Assembly (NCBI GenBank): GCA_017961295.1
Contig: JAGCXL010000027.1
Coordinates: forward strand, 1-50,400
From: Elusimicrobiaceae bacterium
GTDB taxonomy: Bacteria; Elusimicrobiota; Elusimicrobia; Elusimicrobiales; Elusimicrobiaceae
DNA length: 50,400 nt
Direction of reading: 5' to 3'
Shown here: in pieces, positions 26,474-34,475 of the stretch
Position numbering within the stretch: the stretch's first letter is position 1
How the letters are laid out: each line of letters begins with the position of its first letter
Made by a program: the position numbers and the translations under genes
Notes under the pieces: model-generated
The model's database searches: none
Told to the model about the DNA's origin: nothing
What the model saw: only the letters and a program-made list of their open reading frames with translations

Positions 26474-26752
26474 TTATTTAGCAGCTTTGTTGGCGGCTTT
26501 TGCCAAGCGAGATTTCTTGCGGGCAGCCGTTTTCCAGTGAATTACTTTTTTCTTGGCGGCTTTATCAATGCAAGCGTTCGCCTTTTTCAAATCCTCTTTC
26601 AAGGTTTTGGCTTTGGTAGCGGCCGAGGCCTTTACCGTTTTGGTAGCTACGCGGACTTTTTTAATTAAGCCTTTGTTAGCGGAGTTTCTTTTTTCAGCTT
26701 GGCGCTGAGCTTTAAGGGCGCTAGTGTGGCGACCCGTTTTCAATTTTGCCAT
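26474..26752 (-). CDS. rpsT: 30S ribosomal protein S20
   Basis: 92 aa, very Lys/Ala-rich, with the S20 layout: basic start (MAKLKTGRHTSALKAQRQAEKR), central helices, and the C-terminal phrase HWKTAARKKSRLAKAANK. Binds 16S rRNA. The start is preceded by a weak AGAGG and a TATAAT -10 at 26795-26790. Alone between the divergent uvrC-like gene and the Fe-ADH. Confidence 0.95.
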   Translation of the reverse strand: MAKLKTGRHTSALKAQRQAEKRNSANKGLIKKVRVATKTVKASAATKAKTLKEDLKKANACIDKAAKKKVIHWKTAARKKSRLAKAANKAAK

Positions 26753-26789
26753 GTTTTACTATACCTCTATCTAAAAATCGGTTACATAT

Positions 26790-26795
26790 ATTATA
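26790..26795 (-). promoter_or_regulatory. -10 box of rpsT
   Basis: On the minus strand TATAAT, about 37 nt before the ATG. The -35 is not convincing. Confidence 0.4.
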
Positions 26796-26842
26796 CTTTA
26801 TTGTAACGGCTTTGGGAAATTATTTTTAAGTGAAGGAAATGT

Positions 26843-26848
26843 TACAAT
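26843..26848 (+). promoter_or_regulatory. Extended -10 box of a leaderless start (uvrC)
   Basis: TGTTACAAT: TACAAT preceded by TGT, ending 6 nt before the ATG at 26855, with no Shine-Dalgarno. Confidence 0.5.
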
Positions 26849-26854
26849 ACTTAT

Positions 26855-28237
26855 ATGGATGCCCGTATTGATATTTTACCAAATTCGCCCGGCGTATACA
26901 TTATGCGCGCCAAAGATGGCACCATTCTGTATATTGGCAAAGCCAAAAAATTGGCGGACCGCGTAAAACAATATTTTCAAAAATCCAACCTCTATTCACG
27001 CGGATGGAAACTGCCCTCTTTGCTGCCGCTGATTGCTAAGATAGACTACGTTACCTGCGCCAGCGAGCGGGACGCTCTGGTCCTGGAAGACAAACTCATC
27101 AAGCAATACCAACCGTTTTTTAATTCGCTAGGTAAAGACGGTAAAACGTATCCGTACTTAAAACTCAGTTTAAGTGAAGATTTTCCCCGTCTGCAAATTG
27201 TGCGCAAAAGTGCCGCCGAAGCAGGCAAACGCAGCAAGGACGCCTACTACGGGCCGTATCCCAAATCCTACGTTATAAAAAACTTAATTCATTTTTTGTT
27301 TAAAAGCCAATACGCCCCGTTGCGGCCTTGCAAATGGAAATTTTCACGTCAAAAAAAACTAAAAGATATTAAAATTAACACCTGCATTTATTATCACACC
27401 GGTCAATGCCCAGCCCCGTGCGCAGGAAAAATTTCCTACGAAGATTACCGCGCTAACGCACAGCGTATGGCTGATTTTTTAGACGGCAACTTTGGCAATT
27501 TAACAGAATCACTTACCGCCCTTATGCAAGAGCATTCCCAAAAATTAGAGTACGAACAAGCCGCCGTTTACCGCAACTTTTTGCACGCGCTAGAACACAT
27601 GAAAGAGCGCGTGCTCGTCGGGCGGTTTAAAGACGATTACATTACCACCGCCATGGAAAACACAGACAAACTAAAACGCCTGGCACAAGTAATCGGCCTA
27701 AAAAAATTGCCGGCACACATTGAAGCGTTTGATAATTCGCATTTATTTGGGCGTGAAGCCGTGGGCTGTATGGTTTGCTACATTAACGGCGAGAAAAACC
27801 ACGAACACTACCGCCGGTTTAAAATCCGTTCCAAACTACCCGCGCGCGGCGGGAGCGATTTTGCCATGATGGAAGAAAGTGTTTACCGCCGCCTACGTCA
27901 AATCAAGCGCACCCACACCCCTCCCCCCGATTTAATTTTATTAGACGGCGGCAAAAGCCAAATCCACGCCGCACTTAATGCGTACGAACGGGCGGATATG
28001 TATATTCCGTTTATTGCGTTGGCCGAAACGCACGAGGGCATTTATATTCCGGGCGCCAAAGAAAGCATTAAACTTCCTATCGGGGACCCGGCCTTAAATT
28101 TGCTCATGGAAATACGCGACGAAGTACACCGCTACGCCATTACCTACCACCGCAAACTGCGGGGAAAAGCCGAGCTGCACGGGCACGAAAAGCAAGAAGG
28201 TTTAATTGACGGCAAAGACCCTGCCGGACGCGATTAA
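26855..28237 (+). CDS. uvrC: UvrC-like excinuclease subunit lacking the C-terminal HhH domain
   Basis: Makes the two incisions in nucleotide excision repair. The 460-aa protein has the GIY-YIG domain (about 12-90, with PGVYIM and ILYIGKAK), the Cys cluster CIYYHTGQCPAPC, and the UvrB-binding UVR segment (YEQAAVYRNFLHAL). The RNase H-like nuclease follows, with AFDNSH, LLDGGKSQ and DEVHRYAITYHR. All nuclease acidic/His motifs are present. It ends about 25 residues after ITYHRKL, where normal UvrC (about 600 aa) continues with two helix-hairpin-helix motifs that bind DNA. The stop is followed at once by a terminator, so the shortening is not a window or frame artefact. UvrC is favoured over a Cho-type homologue, which would lack the UVR segment. 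Confidence 0.88.
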   Translation: MDARIDILPNSPGVYIMRAKDGTILYIGKAKKLADRVKQYFQKSNLYSRGWKLPSLLPLIAKIDYVTCASERDALVLEDKLIKQYQPFFNSLGKDGKTYPYLKLSLSEDFPRLQIVRKSAAEAGKRSKDAYYGPYPKSYVIKNLIHFLFKSQYAPLRPCKWKFSRQKKLKDIKINTCIYYHTGQCPAPCAGKISYEDYRANAQRMADFLDGNFGNLTESLTALMQEHSQKLEYEQAAVYRNFLHALEHMKERVLVGRFKDDYITTAMENTDKLKRLAQVIGLKKLPAHIEAFDNSHLFGREAVGCMVCYINGEKNHEHYRRFKIRSKLPARGGSDFAMMEESVYRRLRQIKRTHTPPPDLILLDGGKSQIHAALNAYERADMYIPFIALAETHEGIYIPGAKESIKLPIGDPALNLLMEIRDEVHRYAITYHRKLRGKAELHGHEKQEGLIDGKDPAGRD

Positions 28238-28263
28238 AAAACCCCTCTACCGAGGGGTTTTTA
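28238..28263. terminator. Bidirectional terminator
   Basis: AAAACCCCTC / GAGGGGTTTT around TACC between the convergent uvrC and MFS genes. Confidence 0.85.
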
Positions 28264-28276
28264 ATTACAACCAAAC

Positions 28277-29605
28277 TTAATTTTGCGCTACGTGTTTGTA
28301 TTTAAACAACCACGCAAACAATATCGCCACCACCAGCGAGAACCCGGCAAATACAAACCAGCTCTCACTCCATCCGTTCATGATTAGTTGTGATAAATTG
28401 GCCGGATATACACCGTTAACCATTTTGGACGGGTCCAAATGTACGGTAACTAGGCAGTTAATCACTTTTTGGGCCGCCAGCGAACCGATGGCCGCACCAA
28501 ACCCGTTAGTCATCAACATAAATACACCCTGCGCCGAAGAACGGATAGACGGGTCGGTTTCCTGGTCTACATACAAAGAGCCGGAAATGTTAAAGAAATC
28601 AAATGCCACCCCGTAGATAATCATAGAGGCAATCAGCATTAAAATACCCAGCGCGGTAGACGGATTCCCTACGCCTAAAAGACCAAAGCGCAGCACCCAG
28701 GCCAGCATACTAATAAGCATCACTTTCTTAATTCCGTAACGTTTTAAGAAGAACGGAATTAAAAGGATACAAAGCGTTTCGGAAATTTGCGACAAGGAAA
28801 TAAGCGCCGTTGCGTTATTGGCCCCCCACGAGCCGGTATAGCCCGTTAACGAGTTAAACCCCGTAATAAACGGCCCGGCAAACCCGTTGGTAATTTGTAA
28901 AGACATACCCAAAAGCATGGAAAAGATAAAGAAAATCGCCATTTTCTTTTCTTTAAACAGCGCAAACGCTTTGAGGCCCAACGCTTCTGCCAAGGTACGC
29001 GCCTTGCCGGTACTGGTCGGGCAGTTTGGGAGCGTGAAACAGTAAAGCCCTAAAACAATTCCCAACACCGCCGAGAAGTACCATTGGTTAGAGGAAAAGG
29101 CAAAATGAGCAAAATTCGTCGTCCACATAGCAATAATAAAACCGACTGTACCAAACACACGAATCGGAGGGAAGCATTTAACGGTATCCAAATTTTGCTG
29201 ACGAAGTGCGGTATAAGCTACCGAGTTAGAAAGTGCCAAAGTGGGCATATAAAAAGCCACACTTAAGGTGTAACAGGCAAATAGAGCATTAAAATTGATG
29301 TGCGTTTGTGCCCCAAACCACGCGGCCCCCGCCATAAATAAAGCCGCCAATAAATGGCACAGACCCAGCATCTTTTGGGCCGGTACCCAGCGATCCGCTA
29401 CAATCCCGATTACCGCCGGCATAAATAAAGAAACAAAACCTTGCGTGGCATAAAACCAACCAATTTTGTTGGCAAATCCTACCCCTGCCAAAAAGATGCC
29501 CATGGACGTTAAATAAGCACCCCATACGGCAAACTGCAGGAAGTTCATCACGGTTAAACGAATTTTGATGTTCATAAGTAAGTATGCGGGTTTCCCCGCC
29601 AGCAC
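28277..29605 (-). CDS. MFS transporter, nucleoside:H+ symporter (NupG/XapB-like)
   Basis: About 442 aa with 12 hydrophobic segments. The segment IKIRLTVMNFLQFAVWGAYL near the N-terminus is the typical NupG/XapB opening. Likely imports nucleosides across the inner membrane. A homology-based start would be the ATG at 29575. However, the only Shine-Dalgarno (AAGGAGGGAG) lies about 10 nt before the GTG at 29605, which adds ten residues, so I keep 29605. A GCGGG-GAAA-CCCGC tetraloop hairpin falls within those first codons and could affect initiation. No neighbouring nucleoside genes. Confidence 0.82.
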   Translation of the reverse strand: MLAGKPAYLLMNIKIRLTVMNFLQFAVWGAYLTSMGIFLAGVGFANKIGWFYATQGFVSLFMPAVIGIVADRWVPAQKMLGLCHLLAALFMAGAAWFGAQTHINFNALFACYTLSVAFYMPTLALSNSVAYTALRQQNLDTVKCFPPIRVFGTVGFIIAMWTTNFAHFAFSSNQWYFSAVLGIVLGLYCFTLPNCPTSTGKARTLAEALGLKAFALFKEKKMAIFFIFSMLLGMSLQITNGFAGPFITGFNSLTGYTGSWGANNATALISLSQISETLCILLIPFFLKRYGIKKVMLISMLAWVLRFGLLGVGNPSTALGILMLIASMIIYGVAFDFFNISGSLYVDQETDPSIRSSAQGVFMLMTNGFGAAIGSLAAQKVINCLVTVHLDPSKMVNGVYPANLSQLIMNGWSESWFVFAGFSLVVAILFAWLFKYKHVAQN

Positions 29606-29673
29606 AATACGTACTCCCTCCTTGAGAATTGGGTGGGCATTGCGCCCGCCTTAATCTTATTGTACAAAAAAAG

Positions 29674-29679
29674 TATAAT
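29674..29679 (+). promoter_or_regulatory. -10 box of yajQ
   Basis: TATAAT 34 nt before the yajQ ATG; no clear -35. Confidence 0.35.
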
Positions 29680-29712
29680 AAGGGAAAATAAACTATTTGC
29701 AGGAGGAATCCT

Positions 29713-30207
29713 ATGGCCGATTATAGCTTTGACGTAGTTTCAAAAGTAGATTTAAATGTGATCAGCGAGGCCGTTTCTGCCGCCAACAAAGAAATCACCA
29801 ACCGTTATGATTTTAAGGGCACCAACTCATCTATTGAGCTCAACCAAAAAGATAATGAACTCAAACTGGCCAGCGCGGATGAATACAAAGTAAACACCTT
29901 GCGCGATATTATTTTTACCCGCATGGCCAAACGCGGAATTGCACTCAAAAATTTGCTCCCGCAAAAAATTGAAGCCGCGCTGGGCGGGAACGCCAAACAA
30001 ACCGTGAAAATCCAACAAGGAATCCCGGCCGACAAAGCCAAAGAAATCACTAAAACCATCAAAGATGCCAAGCTGAAAGTTTCGGCCGCTATTCAAGGGG
30101 ATCAACTGCGCGTTTCTTCTAAATCCAAGGACGAATTGCAAGCGGTAATTGCTCTTTTAAAGGGCAAAGATTTTGGCGTAGAACTGCAATTTACTAATTA
30201 CAGATAG
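29713..30207 (+). CDS. yajQ: YajQ family protein
   Basis: 164 aa, the full family length. It opens with YSFDVVSKVDLNVISEAV and has NRYDFKGTNSSIEL, both hallmarks of YajQ. Two RNP-like domains are expected. Family members bind nucleotides, and some bind cyclic di-GMP, but the role here is not shown by the sequence. CAGGAGGA Shine-Dalgarno. The alpha/beta hydrolase gene follows 27 nt later. Confidence 0.95.
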   Translation: MADYSFDVVSKVDLNVISEAVSAANKEITNRYDFKGTNSSIELNQKDNELKLASADEYKVNTLRDIIFTRMAKRGIALKNLLPQKIEAALGGNAKQTVKIQQGIPADKAKEITKTIKDAKLKVSAAIQGDQLRVSSKSKDELQAVIALLKGKDFGVELQFTNYR

Positions 30208-30234
30208 TTTTGCTCGCCGTTGATTTGAGATGAT

Positions 30235-31035
30235 ATGATTATTCTGGCTGTGTTGATTACCCTGGGAGTGTGGTTCTGTTTGGCCCGCTTGGGCGCACAT
30301 TTTGTCTTTAAACCCAAACGCAAGCGCTGGCCGCTACACTTGCCGTTTCAAAACGTGCAAGCCGGGCCGCTAAACGGGGTTTACCTGCCCGCCCAACCCC
30401 AAAAACCTACCCTCTTGTTTTTTCACGGGCGCGGAGGAAATATCTCGCATTTTGAAAATTTTGCCCAAGCTTACGCTCCGCTGGGCTACGGAATTTTAAT
30501 GTTTGATTATAGTGGGTTTGGGCTTTCGCGCGGCAAACCCAGCCAGAAAAATTTACAACAAGATGCGTTTACTGCCGTCAATTACGCGCTTAAAGAGTTA
30601 AAAATATCCCCTCGGCAACTGGTGCTTTATGGACACTCGCTAGGCAACGCACCAGCCTTGTTTGCCGCCCGGCATTTTGGCCATTTTCCGTTGCGCGCGC
30701 TCATTTTGCAAAGTCCGTTTTTAAGCACACCCGATATGGCCGCCAGTTGGGCGTTGCGCGCTTACGAACCCAACCGTTGGTTGTACCGCACGTTGCGCGC
30801 GGCCGTAACCCCATTTTTATGGTTCAACCGCTTTAATAATGCAAGCTTAACGCAAAACCTTTCATTACCTGTTTTGTTATGCACCAGCAAGGCAGACCTC
30901 ATTTTGCCTTGGCAACAAAGTGCCAAACTGGCTGATGAAATCCCGCATCTGCAGCGCTTTTTATCAACTACCGGCGGCCATGACGAATTTAATTGGGCCG
31001 TCCAAGCGGTGGACAAGTTTTTACAAAAAAATTAA
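30235..31035 (+). CDS. Alpha/beta hydrolase, membrane-anchored (ABHD13/17-like)
   Basis: 266-aa serine hydrolase with one N-terminal hydrophobic anchor (about 2-22). Catalytic features: oxyanion-side HGRGGN (64-69), nucleophile S135 in GHSLG, acid D221 in SKADL and H249 in GGHDEF. The set and spacing match the BEM46/ABHD13-type family of depalmitoylase- or esterase-like proteins. The substrate is unknown. The Shine-Dalgarno is weak (GAGATGAT), and it may be co-transcribed with yajQ. Confidence 0.85.
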   Translation: MIILAVLITLGVWFCLARLGAHFVFKPKRKRWPLHLPFQNVQAGPLNGVYLPAQPQKPTLLFFHGRGGNISHFENFAQAYAPLGYGILMFDYSGFGLSRGKPSQKNLQQDAFTAVNYALKELKISPRQLVLYGHSLGNAPALFAARHFGHFPLRALILQSPFLSTPDMAASWALRAYEPNRWLYRTLRAAVTPFLWFNRFNNASLTQNLSLPVLLCTSKADLILPWQQSAKLADEIPHLQRFLSTTGGHDEFNWAVQAVDKFLQKN

Positions 31036-31054
31036 GTCCCTAGTTGGGGAACTT
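31024..31054 (-). terminator. Minus-strand terminator next to a tRNA-tail copy
   Basis: On the minus strand AAGTTCCC / GGGACTT (one bulge) followed by AATTTTTTT. It lies just downstream, in minus-strand sense, of the tRNA-Ser tail copy at 31075-31064, in the position of a tRNA terminator, yet no tRNA gene precedes it now. Confidence 0.5.
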
Positions 31055-31198
31055 ATAAATTCAACGGAGAGGGAGCCCGTAACCTTACCGACGACGTGTC
31101 CCCAGTTTTGTCCCCGGTTTTTCATATTTCAAATTTCTATTTTTAAAGGAGTATGCGCATATTAAATATTGTAAAATAGAGTAAAAGGAGATTAAAAA

Positions 31199-31699
31199 AT
31201 GAAATTTATATTTTTGATTTTATTTGTGTCTTTTGCCGTGTGCTTTGCGATTTTTGTATTGAAAGTGATAAAAGCACAAATTGCCCGTGTATTTACGGAA
31301 AATTATGCCAAATTAAAACAAATATATCCTACTCCTCTACATACGTGGGGAGGATTGACGGGCTCTTTAAGTACTAAATGGATAACAAACTTACAATTTA
31401 GAGGAACATTGAAGATAGACGTATATGCTGATATGTTGATTGTGAGCGCAATGGGGCAAGGGTTATGCCTGCGCTATGACCAGTACGTATTTAAACAGAA
31501 ACAAGTATTATTTTTACATTATTTGGTTGTTGAAAATTTGCCCGTACAGGGAAAAAGCAGCACAGCGGCTTTTACTGGACCAATCGATTTTGGGCAATTA
31601 ACTACATTGCAAGTCCTTTTGTCAGTAAAAAAAATAGATACTATTATCAAATTGGCACAAGATAAATCGCTGCGCCTTTCAAATCCCGACGTGGCCTGA
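31199..31699 (+). CDS. Orphan membrane-anchored protein (cargo of the tRNA-Ser segment)
   Basis: 166 aa with one N-terminal transmembrane helix (about 2-22) and a soluble domain of about 140 residues without cysteine pairs or catalytic motifs that I recognise. The good AAAGGAG Shine-Dalgarno and intact frame suggest it is translated. The DNA is AT-rich compared with the hydrolase gene upstream and the peptidase gene downstream. It is the only gene between the two tRNA-Ser 3'-end repeats. Function unknown. Confidence 0.7.
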   Translation: MKFIFLILFVSFAVCFAIFVLKVIKAQIARVFTENYAKLKQIYPTPLHTWGGLTGSLSTKWITNLQFRGTLKIDVYADMLIVSAMGQGLCLRYDQYVFKQKQVLFLHYLVVENLPVQGKSSTAAFTGPIDFGQLTTLQVLLSVKKIDTIIKLAQDKSLRLSNPDVA

Positions 31700-31733
31700 A
31701 GCAGTTCAGGCCACTCCACTCTCCATAAATTTA

Positions 31734-31757
31734 AAACCCCGCCAAAAGCGGGGTTTA
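31734..31757. terminator. Terminator shared by the orphan gene and tRNA-Ser
   Basis: AAACCCCGC / GCGGGGTTT with T or A runs on both sides. It lies 9 nt beyond the tRNA 3' end on the minus strand and about 35 nt after the orphan gene on the plus strand. Confidence 0.8.
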
Positions 31758-31765
31758 AATTTATA

Positions 31766-31850
31766 CGGAGAGGGAGGGATTTGAACCCTCGAAACCTTGC
31801 GGTTTACAGGTTTTCGAGACCTGCTGTTTCAACCACTCACACACCTCTCC
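31766..31850 (-). tRNA. tRNA-Ser(CGA)
   Basis: On the minus strand the gene begins GGAGAGGTGTGTGAGTGG and ends CCTCCCTCTCCG. The acceptor arm pairs GGAGAGG with CCTCTCC. The anticodon loop CTCGAAA, closed by CAGGT/ACCTG, gives anticodon CGA, reading UCG. A long variable arm (ACCGCAAGGT) is class II, as expected for tRNA-Ser. The T arm is GAGGGTTCAAATCCCTC. The discriminator is G and CCA is not encoded. A terminator follows. Its 3' end is duplicated at 31064 and 1690. Confidence 0.96.
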
Positions 31851-31923
31851 AATTCTGTTTTTACCGAGTGGCAGGAGCAAACAGCTTTTTTTATTATACT
31901 AAACTTTCACGAAATTTGAAAAG

Positions 31924-31950
31924 AAAAGCCCCCAATTTGGGGGCTTTTTC
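31924..31950 (-). terminator. Terminator of the pilus operon
   Basis: AAAAGCCCCC / GGGGGCTTTT around AATTT. On the minus strand a TTTTCTTTT tail follows. It lies 18 bp after the last gene of the operon. Confidence 0.8.
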
Positions 31951-31967
31951 TCTTCGTAAAATCTATT

Positions 31968-33479
31968 TTATTTACTGAGCCATTTCCAAAAGTTATCTTC
32001 AAACACGGAAATATTATTGTAATAATAGGCTTTGCTAAGCGCCTTCTCTACCGAGTACGGCTCATACACTTGTTTGCCGCGGGCGTCTTTGACTAAAAAC
32101 CCCGTTGTTGGGTTGCGCACGGCTTCCCCGTCAGCAATCAAACGGGTAAATTGCTCAAACTGCATCCGGTTGGAAGGAGAAGTCCCCCCCGCCGGATTTA
32201 GCAAAAACCGCACCATTAAATATGCTTGCAGATACCAATTTTGTACCCGGCCTTTCCCCTCGGCAGTTTCTAAAGAGCCCTCTTGCATAAACTCTTCAAA
32301 CGGCTCTAACCGCACCGGCTTACCGCGCCGGGGACCCGGCTTTTGCCCGCGTTGGGAAACCGGCACAAACGGCTTAGGCGTAAACCCGCCAAACATCTTG
32401 TGAGAGCTAAAATCAGCCGGCAGGGTGCTGGGGTCGCGCTCAAAACGCAGCGTACGGTAATCGCGGTCCCACGGGCCGCCTTTGCCGCCAAACATTTGGT
32501 CTTCCACCAGTACGGCTAATCCTTCGTCCAACCACGTAGGTGTCATGATACGCCCGGTTTGGTGTTTATCAAAAAATTGTTGGGTAAAAATGTGCGTCAA
32601 TTCGTGCGCAAAAACTTCTTTAAGTTCTTGCGTTTTGCCCGGCTCGTCATACACCACAATCTCCCCGCGGGTGGGATAGGCAATGGCACGCGTCCAAGCT
32701 TTGGCTTCGGGCTCGTAGCGCAAATAGGAATTATGGTCCTGGTACACAAATACGCGCACCCGTCCGGACATCATCCACGGGATAAACCGTCTCAGCGTGT
32801 CGTAAGCGGTTTCAAACGTCATAGCCATGTTGGGGGAGCTAATCCCCCCTTCGGCTTTTTGGGTGTAAATATCAAAATGGTTGCTTTTGGAAGAAACCCA
32901 CGTTACCCCCGGACGGAAGGCATTGGGGTTAAACGCTTTGTTAGCCGAGGGGACTTTGCTGGGCTTATTTTTAGCAGCCGGAGGTGGAACGGCACGCCCG
33001 GCAGTAGCCTCCTGCTTGGATTTTTCCAACATTTTAACAGCATATTCCAGTTCCGCATCGGCGGCATCTTCTTCCTCGGTATTTTCAACCGGTTCGGCCA
33101 CCGGTTCCGGTGCCGGGGTAACCGTTGGTTCGGGTTCGGCTTTTTGACGCGGTTGAGCCGTTTTTTTAGGCACTGCCGGCGCTACCGCTGCTTGCACCGT
33201 AGTGGTAGACCCGTCAATGGTAAGCGGCATGTCCAAGGTAGCCCCTTTACTGGCTGCGGCCGGTTTGGCAGAAACAGCCGGTTTGGGCGGACGCGGCACT
33301 TTGGGTGGTTTTTTAGAAGCCGGGGCAGCAAACGGAGAATCTTGTTGAGTAGCTTGTTTAAGTAAATCTACGGAAGAAGAGGGCGCGGTAACCGCAGAAG
33401 GAACCTCAATTTCAGCCGCGGTAGTTTGCCCCCAACCAAACACTGGCACCAATAGTAACAAAGCGGCTAAATAGCGCAT
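31968..33479 (-). CDS. Secreted HExxH metallopeptidase (peptidase MA-like gluzincin)
   Basis: 503 aa. Signal peptide MRYLAALLLLVPVFGWGQ, then a Pro/Ala/Lys-rich low-complexity stretch to about residue 180, then a peptidase domain. The zinc site is HELTH at 292-296, with the third ligand Glu in TWLDEGLA (E319), 23 residues after the HELTH end; this is the gluzincin pattern of peptidase_MA_2-type proteins. It is the last gene of the pilus operon, 8 nt after the PilX-like gene. It could be a substrate of that machine or an envelope enzyme needed for it. The substrate is unknown. The long open frame on the opposite strand (32559-33365) is a codon-bias shadow. Confidence 0.85.
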   Translation of the reverse strand: MRYLAALLLLVPVFGWGQTTAAEIEVPSAVTAPSSSVDLLKQATQQDSPFAAPASKKPPKVPRPPKPAVSAKPAAASKGATLDMPLTIDGSTTTVQAAVAPAVPKKTAQPRQKAEPEPTVTPAPEPVAEPVENTEEEDAADAELEYAVKMLEKSKQEATAGRAVPPPAAKNKPSKVPSANKAFNPNAFRPGVTWVSSKSNHFDIYTQKAEGGISSPNMAMTFETAYDTLRRFIPWMMSGRVRVFVYQDHNSYLRYEPEAKAWTRAIAYPTRGEIVVYDEPGKTQELKEVFAHELTHIFTQQFFDKHQTGRIMTPTWLDEGLAVLVEDQMFGGKGGPWDRDYRTLRFERDPSTLPADFSSHKMFGGFTPKPFVPVSQRGQKPGPRRGKPVRLEPFEEFMQEGSLETAEGKGRVQNWYLQAYLMVRFLLNPAGGTSPSNRMQFEQFTRLIADGEAVRNPTTGFLVKDARGKQVYEPYSVEKALSKAYYYNNISVFEDNFWKWLSK

Positions 33480-33487
33480 AGCCCCCC

Positions 33488-33931
33488 TTATAAATCAGTT
33501 CCGCCGGGGATATACCAAGTAATCTTACACTTGGAATTGGCATCTCCCGAATCCATTACCGCATAAACAGCCGCATTGATATTTTCAAAGCTGCAAACGT
33601 GCACTTTGTTGGCGTCAACTTCCGGCCCTTTATCCGTCACCTTAACCTTCGGGGTAGCAACGCAACCGCCGGCCGTATCCTTCGTAGGATCACACATCTG
33701 ACAATTGGCTAAATCGTACGCATAGGCCTCGGGCGTTTTAGCGGCCCAAATTTCATTAACCTGCGCCATGCAAGATTCAATGGCCATTTGAACAGTCACC
33801 GTATGGCGGCTTTGGCGAGAAGCTACCGTGCGCGACAAAACAGCCCGTAAAATCATGGTAGCCATGCCGGCTAACACAGCCGATATAATGAGTACTTGCA
33901 GTAAAGCTGCTCCGCGTTTATTACGTATCAT
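33488..33931 (-). CDS. PilX-like minor pilin
   Basis: 147 aa from the ATG at 33931, supported by GAGGAAC upstream. The N-terminus reads MIRNKRG then AALLQVLIISAVLAGMA: a Gly cleavage site and hydrophobic helix, but no Phe at +1 and Gln instead of Glu at +5. These are features of PilX or GspK-type minor components that sit at the tip. The body has four or five cysteines, including CQMC. Starts 13 nt after the PilW-like gene. Confidence 0.75.
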   Translation of the reverse strand: MIRNKRGAALLQVLIISAVLAGMATMILRAVLSRTVASRQSRHTVTVQMAIESCMAQVNEIWAAKTPEAYAYDLANCQMCDPTKDTAGGCVATPKVKVTDKGPEVDANKVHVCSFENINAAVYAVMDSGDANSKCKITWYIPGGTDL

Positions 33932-33944
33932 ATCTGTTCCTCTG

Positions 33945-34475
33945 TCAATTATTTTGGATAGCAAAACCGTGCGGCAACACAAAAGTTTCATCTACCGCTT
34001 CTTTGACGATAACGCTCTTATTATCGTCCACACCTACAATTAAGTTCACCCGTAATACGGAATTGATTCCTTCACCGATATTATCCAGAAAAAAAGCCGG
34101 CGAATTAAAATCACCCACCGTTTCGGATAGTACATTATCCAACCAAACGGTTGTAGAACCGCCTTTGTTACGCATAATTTTACCACCGGCATATGTATAC
34201 GTCACCGTCTGCGGTTCATGCTCCGGACCGATTCTTTTGCTTTGAGATAAAGTTAAACCGATTCCCGTATTCAAAACTTCCGTAGACTCGTGTATATCCT
34301 GGCGCAGTTGGCGCATCGCAAGCGAAATTTGGTTGCGCAACATTAGCCGCGTGCGGCCGGTGCCGCTTTCCCGCACGGCAGCCGTAGTCAAAGCGGCCAA
34401 GGCAATCCCAATCACGCCTACAATCATGACCGCTAATAAAATTTCCGTTAACGTAAATCCGTTTTTATTGTTCAT
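33945..34475 (-). CDS. PilW-like minor pilin
   Basis: 176 aa. Prepilin leader MNNKNG, then FTLTEILLAVMIVGVIGIALAAL with Glu at +5. The helix continues into MRQLRQDIHESTEV and then a beta-rich domain, the PilW/GspJ style. No cysteines are evident. Start and previous stop overlap by 4 bp (ATGA), so it is translationally coupled to the PilV-like gene. Confidence 0.8.
   Translation of the reverse strand: MNNKNGFTLTEILLAVMIVGVIGIALAALTTAAVRESGTGRTRLMLRNQISLAMRQLRQDIHESTEVLNTGIGLTLSQSKRIGPEHEPQTVTYTYAGGKIMRNKGGSTTVWLDNVLSETVGDFNSPAFFLDNIGEGINSVLRVNLIVGVDDNKSVIVKEAVDETFVLPHGFAIQNN

Larger units (their letters stand above)
31064..31776. mobile_element. 0.7 kb segment between direct repeats of the tRNA-Ser 3' end (putative minimal integrative element)
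   Basis: ACGGAGAGGGAG occurs at 31064-31075 and again at 31765-31776 in the same orientation. The right copy is the 3' end of the intact tRNA-Ser gene; the left copy is a solo fragment followed by a terminator. The AT-rich flank before each copy is also alike. Next to the left copy, on its inner side, is TGTCCCCAGTTTTGTCCCC (31097-31115), which recurs inverted beside the tail copy at 1690. Between the repeats lies one AT-rich orphan gene. The layout is that of attL/attR around an element integrated in a tRNA gene, but no integrase is present. It could be a non-autonomous element or a deletion remnant. Confidence 0.5.

Noticed and set aside
29606-29660. Purine-type riboswitch before the nucleoside transporter
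   Set aside because: Only short GC hairpins are present; no conserved purine-aptamer core or expression platform is recognisable.
32559-33365. 268-aa plus-strand open frame opposite the HExxH peptidase gene
   Set aside because: Low-complexity Gly/Arg/Phe-rich translation, no Shine-Dalgarno, and it mirrors the codons of a well-supported gene. A shadow frame.
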